64,000 nucleotides of DNA from Ditylenchus dipsaci (lineage: Eukaryota; Nematoda; Chromadorea; Rhabditida; Anguinidae), in NCBI GenBank assembly GCA_004194705.1, contig SADC01001188.1, forward strand, positions 1-64,000, written 5' to 3'. Below the pieces are notes generated by a model. That model was given only the letters and a program-made list of their open reading frames with translations. It was not told the DNA's origin and searched no databases. Below are positions 1-10,819 of this stretch, in pieces. The first letter of the stretch is position 1. Every line of letters starts with the position of its first letter. The position numbers and the translations under genes were made by a program.

Positions 1-1
1 T

Positions 2-720
2 CTTGCTAACTACCCAGATTTTGTAAGTGACAGAAGTTTCGAGGATTACTTGTATATGTATATTCAAGAATACCGATCTGTTTATCAACTTATTGGAAAA
101 GATGAGTTGAATAAGACAACCGACATTGTTAAAACCACTTCAAGAATTTCTAACTAAGCGATACCAAGTAGATGTTGGACCAGTACCTGAGGATAGTGAT
201 AAAATAAATTATAAAAATTGGGTGAAAATATGCAAAGAGAGTTTTCTCTATCAACTTTACAAAAGCAATGAAATTGATAAAGAAGAGCACTACAACTTGT
301 TGATGCAAATAGGGGAGAATGACTTGAATAAATTGTGTTAAATGATTTGGAAAACCAGATTATTTGGATGGCTCGTAAACAAGAAATCGAAATAAAAAAA
401 TGCTAAAAAGCCTGAACAGTTTGCTGAAATATTAGAAAATTTTAAGCAGTCGCTTCAGCACTAGCATTGTAGAAGATAAAACTGATCCTGAAAATTGGGT
501 CAAAAATATGGAGCAAAAGTTTCTTGAGCTAGCTATCAAATACAAAAACAAACTGCTAAACAACATGACATATATTCCTTGCAATTCGACCAACAGGAGC
601 CAATAAATGTTGTTGATGTGAAAAAGCTGACCGCTATGTTTGAAGCCAAAATACTGCTGGTAGCAAAAAACAAAGGAAATTTGAAAAATCGAAAAAACAA
701 ACTGAAACAAAATTGTTCAT
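2..720 (+). pseudogene. Frame-broken coding fragment, unrecognised
   Basis: Lysine- and glutamate-rich protein sequence can be read almost continuously here, but only by changing frame several times (near 125, 335, 455 and 560). Two stretches resemble each other: an acidic residue pair, then NW-K, then an aromatic/leucine patch and YK (about 190-290 and 470-560), which suggests a repeated helical unit. A last block reads INVVDVKKLTAMFEAKI near 600-655. I do not recognise the family. The frame changes could be unseen small introns, sequencing indels or decay; the gene also continues off the left edge. No start codon or signal peptide is visible. Confidence 0.4.
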
Positions 721-1340
721 GTATTACCTTTCGTATTCTTTATTTAACAGAATGCATTTTTCGGTGTTTATAGCTATAGTTTATATGTCTAAGCTGGTTG
801 TCGAATCATAGGGCGTACCCAAGGGGAAGGGAATATGCAGGGGGTCACATTTTTTCAGCCTTATTCTGCTTTTTTGCCATTTTAGCCTCCTCCTGTCAGG
901 ATTTTCAGCCTACTGAGCCCACTCCCCTCGTCAGAAAATCTTGGATATGCCTATAAGTCGAATGAGTATGCTTTACGTATCAGTACCACTTTTTAGAAAC
1001 AAGCATTGTTTCCCAAACAAATTAACTTGTGAATTTGTTAGTAATAGTTACTTTATTATAATCTATCTAATTTGTCTCATAATATCAATTTTGGACAAGT
1101 AAAATATTGTTGATCAAAGTTTTTTTCATTACAGTTGTGGTGTCTGATAAGTTCTGGCACAAGAATTTTGGGGATGAAATACATTAGATAGATATAATTT
1201 TATTCGTTGAAGAAAAAACCATATGTGTGCCCGCAAATGTCGAGTCTGTTCTATCCACAAATGTAGCATACTGTATTTTCTCTAATTGCGCACCCCGGAG
1301 GCGCATTATTCGAACTTCTCCCAGAGATGGGCAGAATTGA
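721..1340. other. No gene seen
   Basis: AT-rich sequence between the coding fragment and the first foldback repeat. I see no splice-bounded open reading frame, RNA gene or convincing transposon end here. Confidence 0.5.
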
Positions 1341-1830
1341 GGTACTTGTGCACTTGGGGCCCTTTTTTGGTTAACTGAAAGTATGGTTTAAACGTCTCCT
1401 GAGTAATTTTTATACGCCAGAAACGATAAAAAAGTTGTTTCCTAACAATTTCCGCACTAAAAAGTGAAGTTCTCAAACAAAGTTGGCTACCAAAGATTGA
1501 CCAACTGCCTTGGTCCCCCAAGGTAAAAACTCGTATATTAAGGTATCCTACCACGTTTTGGTCACTAAAGCTGGGCAAAAAGAGTTTTAATGCATGTATG
1601 ATCAAGAGTCTCTCTCGGAATCTGTCTAAGATAAGTGAGTGCGCACATTCTAACCAACCAAGCCAATTACCTTGGGGGACCAAGGTAGTTGGTCAATCTT
1701 TGGTAGACAACTTTTTTTGAGAACTTCACTTTTTTAGTGCGGAAATTGTTAGGAAACAACTTTTTATCGTTTCTGGAGTATAAAATTACTTAGGAGATGT
1801 TTAAACCATATTTACAGTTAACCAAAAAAG
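1341..1830. repeat. Foldback repeat of the donor-hairpin family
   Basis: Two arms of about 150 bases (roughly 1366-1520 and 1665-1830) are reverse complements. They share the block with TTTCCTAACAATTTCCGCAC and the phrase GACCAACTGCCTTGGTCC. The centre holds GTCTAAGATAAGTGAGTGCGC, a degraded version of the hairpin core seen elsewhere. The best-preserved sister copy is 25400-26045. The 125-residue minus-strand reading frame inside is a by-product of the palindrome. Confidence 0.75.
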
Positions 1831-2290
1831 GCCTCCCCGGGTTTTTTAGTCAAAATTTCAAAAATTTAATTGGCGCTTTTTAATTTAAAGGGGATTAAGG
1901 GCTGTATAGGGAGGGGAAGGGAATAAAAGGGGCCACTAATCACACAGAACCCACTAACAATAAGATGTTGAACATAGTTTTGAATACTGGGGCTGAACCA
2001 CAGGGGGGGGTTATCATGGTTTTTTAGTCAAAATTTGAAAAATTAAATTGGCGCCTTTTTGAATTTTAAAGGGAATAAGGGCTGTATTGGGAGGGGAAGG
2101 GAATAAAAAGGGCCACTTCTATGGCAGAGCGTTACAAAAGTATATGTTTGTATTCTTCGACTTTCTTACCATGTTTTTCAACTAAGCCGTGGCAAAAAAA
2201 CTCTGTAAGGATTTTTGATGTAGAGTGCTTCTCGAAATGATGTCTAAGGTGAATGAGTGCGCGCATCTCTAACTCTCAAGCCCAGGCAAG
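1831..2290. repeat. Two partial copies of a dispersed repeat block
   Basis: The block reading GGAATAAGGGCTGTAT followed by GGGAGGGGAAGGGAATAAAA occurs at about 1885-1940 and 2065-2115. It recurs reverse-complemented near 5715-5755, 10935-10975 and 24790-24835, where it flanks the hairpin family. It ends at 2247-2283 with the start of a hairpin core (GTCTAAGGTGAATGAGTGCG). Confidence 0.6.
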
Positions 2291-2781
2291 TCGTCTGAAG
2301 TGATTCATTAATGTCAACAGCGTGAAATTACTTAAAAGGGTTCGATCAGGCTATTTGCCTGAAGTGATAGAGTGATGTGAACACGGTAAAATGCCTGAAC
2401 GGATATTAAACGTTCAAATGAAATGTCTAAACAGGTGTATAGAGTGAAATCAGGGCACTATATAAAGGTTCTGTTAAATAAAAGCTACGAAACAAAACCA
2501 TTTATTTTAATTTCAAATTTCGACAGTGAGGCAGACGGCAAAATTTTTTTCAGAACATTGTAACGATAAGTTTTCTTAAGCTACATTTTCGGCTAATTCA
2601 GCCAAAATAAAGATTTTTATAGCTCTACTATAAAAAAAATTTCAATTTTTTCGCCTTGGTCTCCCCTGTTGATTGACTTGGGTTGCAGGGTGCAATCGAG
2701 TGGGGTGCGAGTGCAAGTGCTCAGAAGTAAACAAAAGAAGGTGTCTTTGATGATATGAAAGACCGCAATGTATTACTGATA

Positions 2782-3216
2782 CAGTCGACTCTCGATTTAA
2801 GGACACTCAAGTGACCTGCTAATTCCTAATCATTGAACTTTTTGAACGGATTTTCAAACTTAGGTTCTAACAATGAAAGGGCTCGAATTTTATTTTATGT
2901 ATAGTTTGAAACCGCCAAATAGTCGCCCATGTTCCCCTCCACTAGATCAATCTCCACGGGCTGAACATTCGTACATAACGCTAATTACTGAAAGAAAGCG
3001 CTTTTAATAGGTCAATTTTGTAGTCTTAAGATTCACATGTTTTGCTCTTGAGCTGAGCTCACTATGCTTCTCGCCTTTATCGATGGAAAGCAGCCCAAAT
3101 ATTGAAAGAAACGATAGACGGCATGAGGAAAAAGTATAACTAGATCTTATTCTAATTTTGTGTCCTTAAATCGAGAGTTTCCTTGCATCGATTGTCCTTA
3201 TATCGAGAGTCGACTG
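2782..3216. mobile_element. Pogo/Tigger-like MITE
   Basis: Terminal inverted repeats begin CAGTCGACTCTCGATTTAAG and end in the complementary CTTATATCGAGAGTCGACTG. The left side is preceded by TA; the right side is followed by TT, so the TA duplication is imperfect. There is no transposase inside. The same outer 9-10 bases bound many other elements in the window (28733, 33950, 35679, 36849, 42526, 50236, 55776). Confidence 0.75.
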
Positions 3217-3829
3217 TTATACCAAATAGCCTCCTTTTCTAAAATAAAAGTTGATTACTTTGCTCTTTATTTATCTGCCAACTTTTTATTTTTTGTAAAA
3301 GACTCTTAAATGAACTGTTGCAATGAAATTGTTTTGATCCAAATTTAGCGCTGATCATAATGTCAATATATCAGTGCAATATTTTGATAAGAAAACTAAG
3401 CAATGCAAATAATAAAATAAAAACTGTGTCTGCAGAATTTGTTTTAAATCAAAAGATAAATTTTTGAATCACTTATAAAAAACACTTGTAATTTATTTAA
3501 TTATTCATAATTACTAAAATGCATTTAACAAAGTTTTTATATTCTACTTTTATTTTCCATCTGCTTAACGCTTTTAATTTGGTTGCACAGGGCAATCCGA
3601 GAAATCAAACACGGGAATTTTACGAAAATAAATTATCAAATAATCGACATAGCAGAGATCCCTGTGCTGAAATCGATCCAGAAATCAGGTAAGTATTGAC
3701 AAAGCATGTAAACGGTACCCCTCTGACTTTTAACTTTAAAAATATTACTTTAAATCTTTTTGAAAATCGAGCTAAAAATAGTGTCAGACCCAGCGGGGGA
3801 ACGAACTTTTGGGGGTGCCCGTTTAGGGT

Positions 3830-4600
3830 AATATTTAAACGTGCTCGCTAATCTATGAAAAATGCACGCTAATTTCGTGAAAAATGCCCGCTAATCGTAA
3901 ATGCCGCTAATCTGTGAAAAAATGCCCGCTAATTTTTTAAAAATTGCCCGCTAAATTCTATTTCTCGTCATTTTCAGTCAAAATTTTGCGGAGATTTAAA
4001 TTTTTCGTCAAAAAATAACTTGGATTGCTCAGAACCCCACTCTGGAATGGCCAGAAGCCCCTGAAAGTTAGTTTTTTGGGGGTTTACTAAAGGGGGGGGG
4101 TAAACTTTTTGATAAAATTCGATTGAACGGATCAGGATTCTGGTCTGATCGGCTGTATCGCTCAGAATTTCGGGTTTATGGTGGTTTTGAGTGGTTCAGA
4201 GTGGAGTTATGGGCGATTAAGCCCATCTGACCGGCTGAATCACTCAATATTTATCCGCAACTACTCAAACCACCATAAACTTGGAATTCTGGCGATTTAG
4301 ACCATCGGACTGGAATTTTGATCCGCTCAATCGAACTTTCGCAAAAAAAGTTTATTCCCCCTTTAGTAAACAGCCCAAAAACCAACTTTCATGGGCTTCT
4401 GGCCATTCCGGGGTGGGATTATGACCAATCCAAGTTTTTTTTGACGGAAAAATTTAAATTTCCGCAAAATTTTGACTGAAATGACGAGAAATAGAATTAG
4501 CGGGCAGTTTTCACAGATTAGCGGGCATTTTTCAAAGATCAGCGGGCATTTACGATTAGCGGGCATTTTTCACATATTAGCGGGCAAAATTAATACCACC
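3830..4600. repeat. Foldback element with subterminal tandem motif
   Basis: The left part repeats GCCCGCTAAT-type units (3840-3955), followed by TTTCTCGTCATTTTCAGTCA. The right part (4455-4590) is the reverse complement, ending in repeated GATTAGCGGGCATTTTTC. The inner portion (about 4020-4440) is a second palindrome with GATTGAGCGGATCAG-type sequence and TTTACTAAAGGGGG; this inner module recurs at 14590-14940, 49010-49320 and 49930-50230. It lies in the first large intron of the protease homologue. Confidence 0.75.
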
Positions 4601-4689
4601 CGCCCGTTTATCCAGGTTCGACTGTTAAGCTAAAAAACTGACATATCATTTAAGCTTCTCCAAGATTTCTTTAAAACCGGGCTCCAAAT

Positions 4690-4880
4690 GAAAAATATCA
4701 AAAAAAAAAAAGGACAATTAGGTTGAAAAAAAGGACATTTTGACTACTTTTGGAGTAAAAGGGTCATTTTATCCAGTGCTTGTTGCCATTTTGAAGCGAA
4801 AAAAAAGAGATTTTGACTAAATTTTCAAAAATAAAAAAAGATTTGGGGTGCCGAAAAAGAACAAATCTTTTTAAAAAGGA
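4690..4880. repeat. Dispersed AT-rich repeat
   Basis: Shares a block reading roughly AAAAGGACATTTTGAC, then AGGGTCATTTTATC-AGTGCTT and GCCATTTTGAAGCG, with 6415-6590 and 43590-43790. There are no visible ends and no coding content. Confidence 0.6.
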
Positions 4881-5339
4881 CGATTCGGAGCCCTGCTTTA
4901 AAACCGTAATAGAAATCAGACATTTATTGGCGACCGAAACCAGAATCCGAAAAAAAGAAATTACGGGCCAACTCTACTGTATACCCTTTACTAACTCAGG
5001 TTTCGTTGCTCAGTCCCAGAAAGGATGCATTTAGATATAGTCCATCCGCAATATGGATCATCTTACTTACAAGGAGTTATTGCCGTCGGCACACCTCGTA
5101 AGATTTATATACTTGAAACTTTTTTAAACTTTATACAGCAAAAATAATTTGTTGACCTGTGGTTTTTTTAGTTTGTGCCTAGGATAGACTAGGCACATTA
5201 GAACAGACTCAAACATGTTCCAATTACGAAGTAGGAAAATATGGCTTAAATCGACCCAAAATGATGTTTTTTCAACGTTTCAGCATCTGATTGTTTTGTT
5301 TTTTGTTTTTAGTTTTCTCAGGCCGGAATGATCTTTACT

Positions 5340-5820
5340 TTTTGCTTGGGGTACCAAGGTAAACTACTTTAAATTAGGGTATTCTACCGCGTTTTGGTCA
5401 CTGGAGCTGGGCAAAAAGAGTCTCTTTATGCATTTTTCATTAAGAGTCTTACTCGAAATCATGTCTAAGGTAAGTGAGTGCGTGCATCTCTAACTCTCAA
5501 GCCCCCTGCGCCCCCTTCGATGGCGCAGGGGCTTGGGCTTGGAGTTGAGATGCGCACACCCACATACCTTAGACACAAATCACTCGAAAGTGACTCTGGA
5601 TGCATGAAAAAAGCATGCATACCAGAGTTTATTTATGCGGTAGGCCCTAGTATTCAATACTACGTTCAACATCTTATTGTTAGTGGGCCCTGAGTGATTA
5701 GTGCCTCCTTTTATTCCCTTCCCCTCCCTATACAGCCCTTAATCCCTTTGAAATTCATAAGGAGCCAATTCAAAATTTTCACATTTTGACTAAAAAACCA
5801 TGATATCCCCCTGTAGTTCG
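5340..5820. repeat. Donor-hairpin repeat, full core
   Basis: The core is a long hairpin (about 5457-5580). The left arm reads GTCTAAGGTAAGTGAGTGCG through AACTCTCAAGCCCC, a GC-rich loop follows, and the right arm reads GAGTTGAGATGCGCACACCC through ACCTTAGACAC. It is followed by ACTCTGGATGCATGAAAA and the AATCCCTT/GGAGCC block. Each strand carries a splice-donor consensus (AAG|GTAAGT on one, AAG|GTATGT on the other). Confidence 0.75.
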
Positions 5821-5829
5821 AAATTTTTT

Positions 5830-6380
5830 TTTCTTAGAATGCAAAAAATTATGCATACCAGAGCTTCTTTATGTGGTAGGCCCCAGTCACAAAACTATGT
5901 TCAAATTCCATCTTTTTGGGGTATCCAGGTACCCTTTCAGGTTGGATTGCCTTGGAGAACCAAGGCAAAAAGTCGAATTTTGACCAAATTTTTTTTTAAT
6001 CCATTTTTGTGTGGATAATTTCAGAAAACAACCTTTTTGTCGTTTTAAGCATATAAGCAGTTTTAGGAGTCCTTTAAACACTATTTTTAAATAATTGAAA
6101 ACCCGCTTCCAACCCAATAAGTGCCCTGGTATGCATCCATTTTTTATGCATCCAGAGTCACCTTTAATTGATTTCTGTCTAAGGTATGTGGTTGTGCGCA
6201 TCTCATTACACCGTTACGTAAGATGAGCTCAAATGTTAATCAAACCTTCAAAATTAGTGAAAAAATAGCTCTCGAGACCCTGCGCCCCGTAGGGGGGAAG
6301 GGGGTGCTCGAGAGTCATTGATGCGCGCACTCACTCACCTTAGACATAATTCCGAGCAAGAATCTTGACTGTAAAATGGA
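5830..6380. repeat. Donor-hairpin repeat, rearranged copies
   Basis: Pieces of the same family in both orientations: the GCATGCATACC/GGTAGGCCCCAG block near 5840-5885, the ACTTTTTAG-type flank, and hairpin core arms at 6175-6205 and 6320-6350 with GCGCGCACTCACTCACCTTA. No gene is seen. Confidence 0.6.
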
Positions 6381-7505
6381 TGCAGAAAAGAGCTGCCATT
6401 TCGAAATTAAAAAAAAACTTTGGGCTTATAAGGACATTTTGACCATTTTTGAAGAAAAAAGTACATTTTATCTAGTGCTTATCGCCATTTTGAAGCGAAA
6501 AAAAAGATTTTGACTGAATTTTCAAAAAAACAAATTTGGGATTCCAGAAATAGAACAAATATTTTCAAAAAAAGACATTTGGCAGCCCAGATGTAGAGCC
6601 TTATTTTGCCCAGCTCCAGTTAAGATCCTTTTTCTCTTTGAAAATTAAAAGGCCTGAATTCAATCATGAATTTTTGACTGAAAAGTATAATACTCTATGA
6701 GCCGATTTTTTTTTTCAATAACTGCTTTCCCACAGCTTGAAACTTGTTTTGCGGCACTAGTAGCGAATAACCAACTACCACAACATACCCCACCCACCCC
6801 CTAAAATGATTCGGTAATAGGGTCGTTTTTCTATTGTTTTCAGGTTTTATAATGCGTAATAAGTGGATAAACTTCAATTTTGGGCTTACCCAGTAATTAA
6901 TTCCAGCCAGACTTTTCCGCGCTGTAAACTTGAGACACCACTATAACTATATCTTCTAGCCCAGACGCAATTCCTTTACGAGTGGAACTGTTTGGAATGT
7001 CCGAGCTAATCTTAATAAACAACATTGCGGATTTTAGCAGTTCTGTTGTTGACAGACTTGCAAGCGCAAATTTGATTCTCAGTAACGTTTTTTATCCGCA
7101 AGTCAACAATAAATAAACTTTTCAGTGGCTCATTGACCTTTTGAAAAAAGAAAGCAATCATTTTGTCGATTGGAATGATTACAAATATTATCTAGGAAGT
7201 GATATTGTGCATGTTTGTTTTCTGTCAGTAATTTTATATACAAGCAATACTCAAATTTTAGCTATCCCATTATCGATTCAACGCAACTTTTGGACTTTTA
7301 GAAACAATACCTTATTACATGGCTCAAGAATCCTATAGTGGATTTCTGGGTCTATCGTGGAATGCAAGTTAATAACGGCACAAGTATAGCAGATGCAATG
7401 ACTGATAAGCTAAATTATCCAGTAATATCTGTCTGGATGAACAGGTGTATTTTTATAAAAATGAAAATAATATGAAAATAACTGAAATAAGAAACGAAAT
7501 TATGC

Positions 7506-7765
7506 CTTGTTCACCGGTGCGATGAGCTGGTGCCGGTGCCGAGAATTTCGTGTCAGTTCTGATGTCAAAATTCGAAAAAAAAGATAAATAACAATGGTGA
7601 GACACTGGCACCGGTAGCTTACGGCACCGAACCGGTGTCGTGAGCTACCGGTGGGAGATTTTCAGGCTCGGTGCTGTGAGCCGTGCCCAAATTTTCAAGG
7701 TCGATGCCGTGAGATGCTACCGGTGCCGCAATTCTTAAATTTATAACACCGCCCACAGGAGAGCA
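7506..7765. repeat. GC-rich ACCGGTGCC repeat island
   Basis: A strongly GC-rich patch made of variants of CACCGGTGCCGTGAGCTGG, resembling both ends of the hAT-type element at 14103-15200. I could not find a matching target duplication, so it may be a truncated or diverged copy. Confidence 0.55.
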
Positions 7766-7834
7766 TCCAAGAGTAAGAGCCCCTAACAAGGAATATAACC
7801 ACGGGTTTAGCTTTCTGCCTACAACCTCGTTTAT

Positions 7835-8060
7835 TTTTTGTACGTCCGCACGTCCGTCCGGTACCTTTTCGTCTCTAGGTCGTCCGTCCGACGTCCGTCC
7901 GGCCATTCTTGGTCACGTCCGGCGTCCGTCCGCACTTCCGTTTCAAAAAATTTTCACGTCCATGGGGACTTCCACCCAAAAAAATGTTCGTCCTAGTCCG
8001 TCCGCAAGTCCGTCCGGATGTCCGACGTCCACGTCCGCACATCCGCCTCTAAAAATCCTT
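7835..8060. repeat. Degenerate CGTCCGTCCG tandem array
   Basis: About 200 bases are built from CGTCCGTCCG-like units with irregular spacing, far richer in GC than the surroundings. It sits between the GC island and a hAT transposase remnant and may be the subterminal array of the same broken element. Confidence 0.6.
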
Positions 8061-8165
8061 GAGTCAACAATAAGAAAGACAATGGCAAGGAATAAAACAC
8101 GGCATAATCAACAATCAATACTTTATTCCACTGGCACCAACGGGAATAAAGCAACATCAAAGGAG

Positions 8166-8345
8166 ATCAACCAAGCAGGGTTTCATTAAAACCGAGTAGA
8201 GACTTGTTCTTCACCAACCTAAGAGCGCTGTTCGTCTTGTGAGAGGCCGTGTGCCATGTGACCTTGAAGAAGAGCCGTTCCACCGCTGAGCTCGCCGCCG
8301 GGATAGTGAGGAAGTCGAATGCCAATCTCGCCAGCTCGTGAACTA
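8166..8345 (-). pseudogene. hAT transposase C-terminal fragment
   Basis: Read on the minus strand from about 8345 this gives LARLAFDFLTIPAASSAVER followed by LFFKVTWHTASHKTNSAL and ending near a leucine/asparagine tail. That is the pattern of the hAT C-terminal dimerisation domain (LA--AL--L-IPASSA-SERLFS----T--RN-L). It may begin with a splice acceptor (TTTTTAG on the minus strand at about 8345). The DDE catalytic core and the zinc-finger part are not seen. It is an obvious candidate relic of the enzyme that moved the many 8-base-duplication elements here. Confidence 0.6.
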
Positions 8346-8888
8346 AAAATAATGGGTGCTAAAAATGAGATTGGGCAGGGAGAACAATGGAAAATATTAC
8401 CTTTTCTTTGTTCAACTTGACGGGTTTGGCCCCTGTACTAGGCACCGACAGTTCACTAGAACCAAATCCAGTATATATTTGTCGATTATCTACCTTTTAT
8501 ATGGTGATACCCCAAAAATTCGATCCTTTTCAGAACCGAAATCTTTTTGAACTCGCATGTTAAAAAAAAATTTCGGACCTAGCTGGGGTCGAATTTTCGG
8601 GGTGCTACGGGGTGTTAAAAAGGGTGTTACAGTAATTTTAAGAAGATCAAATTGTTGAAGGGGGCATTCGCTAGTAGCGCCAAATAAGAATAAAATTTTA
8701 TTTCGTAAAGAGACTATGACAAGATGGCATTGTCAGAATTTTCGAATCAAATCGGGTTGCAGTGACGAATCCCCCGCCCCCACAGGGACTGATCAGGTGG
8801 AGGAGATAACTTTATATTCGTGTTTCTCGACCGCGATTTCATGAGAAAGCCGCGCGTTTTTTTGATTCTGAGAAAAAAAATTTCGAAC
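8346..8888. other. No gene seen
   Basis: Mixed AT-rich sequence. A stretch at about 8790-8890 (GATCAGGTGGAGGAGATAAC and the following block) recurs reverse-complemented at 11055-11165, so it is part of the outer arms of the interrupted hairpin element. Confidence 0.5.
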
Positions 8889-9068
8889 CAAAGGGGGGTA
8901 TCATGGTTTTTTTAGAGTAGTGCTTTTCCGAATCATGTCTAAGGTAAGTGAGTGCGCGCATTCTAACTTTCGAGCCCCTGCGCCCCCTTTGGGGACGCAG
9001 GGGGCTTGGAGTTGAGATGCGCACACCCACATACCTTAGACACAAATCACTCGAAAGTGACTCTGGAT

Positions 9069-10819
9069 CAGTGTTTCAAAATGAAAAATGAAAATTTTCT
9101 CATTTTCATTTTTTAAGAGAAAGTGAAAATGAGAATTTTTCATTTTCATTTGATGAAAATGAAAAATTCTCATTTTCACTTTCTCATAGAAAATGAAAAT
9201 GAGAAATTCTCATTTTCATTTTCTCCTACAAAATGAAAATGAGAAATTCTCATTTTCATCGAATGAAAATGAGAAATTCTCATTTTTCACTGAAATTTTC
9301 ATTTTCTCATTTTATTTTTTCAAGAGATTCTTACCGCGAAAGATACTGAAAACTTCTCAGTTATTTCTTGTTCATTTGTTTAATGTGGAGGTTCAGTAAT
9401 AAATCGTCAACATCCAGTTGTTTATTTTCATTTTTGTAACCCTACAAATGTGTTATTTCGATTATTACTCTATTTTATATTTTGTGTTTCGCCACATCCT
9501 TCTCATGTCAAAAGTGCATTGATGAACAAATGTCAGTGCTTCAATATAATTGGGAACGTTACGGACTATCACTAGAACAGTGAGTGCCAGCTGGCGCCAA
9601 AACATTTAGAGATCGTTGACGGTGCGGAAATTTCCAAGGCTGAGTCCGGTGCTGCCAAGGGAGTTGTCGTAACGCAACGACCACTGAAAATTTCTAAATT
9701 TTGCATCACTGCTTAAGATGATTTCACTCACTCTTTGTAATCCATCTATCCTTTATTAGGCAAAACGAATAATTTGAAACATCACTATTGCAATAAACCA
9801 ACAGTTGTGAATTTAATAACAAAAATTCAGTACGATTTCGTAGACTTCTGGTGGCTAATCCTGCCTGCGAAAAATATCTTTCCACTGGAGCACTTGTGGC
9901 GGGAACACTTAGTATTTTGAGAGAAAAGACAGCTAGTTGATGGCAATCCTAAAAGTCTCAATTATTTTTATGTCCACCAAGAGGTAAATATCAAACCGAT
10001 CAGAGGTAACTACACCAATAGTTTATCGCATCATAGTCGAGATATAGTGACAGTCTTCTCAGCCTGAACTCTTTGGAGCACTTCAATAAATGGTCCCCCG
10101 ATTTTGGCAATCTAGCGCAAATACTAAACTTTTTTAGATCTATCTATCTGCGTTTTGAAATCGCAAAATGTTTACCTCTATCTTATTTTCTGTGGGGGAA
10201 ACCAGTGTTCACCCTAGCAATGCTGAGGACATGCTCTTCCAGTTCCAGAAAACACTTGATAACTTCGATTGCCGAGCCCCAGCGTGTAGCAGACGGAAAT
10301 TTGAGTCTATTGTTTGCAACCAATTCAAGATCCTACGACGCAACTTTTCAGTAACTTCAATGAGACAATCATGAATGAAAAAGAGAAAAAACAGTTCTAC
10401 CTTGAAATTTTTGCTCAATAAGTCGACGAAATGGCGAGCAGCAGGATGCAAAAACGAACTAATTGAGATCGATGGAATAGCCAAACCGTTTGTGAATGCG
10501 ACTTCTATCTTTTCTAACCTAGAAGCTCTCCAAGATATAAAATAGGCTATAATAGTATAAAAATGTATCCGATTCATCACCATCACTCAGAAAAGACATG
10601 CCGACGTTTCTTAAAAATTGTCAATAAAGATTGGAATAAGCGAAAAGAAACAGTGAATATAATGTAGCTGAGAATTTCTGAGTATTTTTCTAACTGAGAA
10701 TAAAGAGAAAATAAGTAAACGATGAAAATGAGAATTTTCAGTGAAAAATGAGAAATTCTCATTTTCTCACTGAAAATTCTCATTTTCATCGTTTTCTCAT
10801 CATCATTTTGGAAACACTG
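9069..10819. mobile_element. hAT-type element carrying spliced coding sequence
   Basis: Exact 8-base target duplications CTCTGGAT flank it (9061-9068 and 10820-10827). The terminal repeats begin CAGTGTTTC and end GGAAACACTG. Next to both ends are arrays of GAAAATGAGAAATTCTCATT units, palindromic and tandem. No transposase is recognised inside; instead there are exons of a secreted-looking protein (9446-10421). It sits in the last intron of the protease homologue. Confidence 0.8.
9446..10421 (+). pseudogene. Secreted-type coding sequence inside a transposon
   Basis: The first segment (about 9446-9579) reads a hydrophobic leader SIITLFYILCFATSFSCQ and then CIDEQMSVLQYNWERYG, ending at a good donor CA|GTGAGT. 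The acceptor at 10205 (AAACCAG) joins in phase to VHPSNAEDMLFQFQKTLDNF, DCRAPACSRR and KFESIVCNQFK. A one-base slip near 10340 leads to ETIMNEKEKKQFYLEIFAQ and a stop at 10419-10421. There is no in-frame ATG before the leader; an ATG at 9448 is one base out of frame. The pattern of leader, spaced cysteines and phase-matched splice sites suggests a captured host gene, but I do not recognise it. Confidence 0.4.

Noticed and set aside
1306..1683. 125-residue minus-strand reading frame
   Set aside because: It is part of the foldback repeat; parts of it recur, shifted or broken, in the sister copy at 25400-26045.
6960..7444. M1 aminopeptidase or acetylcholine-receptor match
   Set aside because: Short stretches (VVDRLA, NYPVISV) suggested these at first, but the order of motifs fits only the pepsin family once exon 5 is included.
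7619..7906. 95-residue reading frame on the minus strand
   Set aside because: It lies in GC-rich tandem repeats, where long frames arise by chance.
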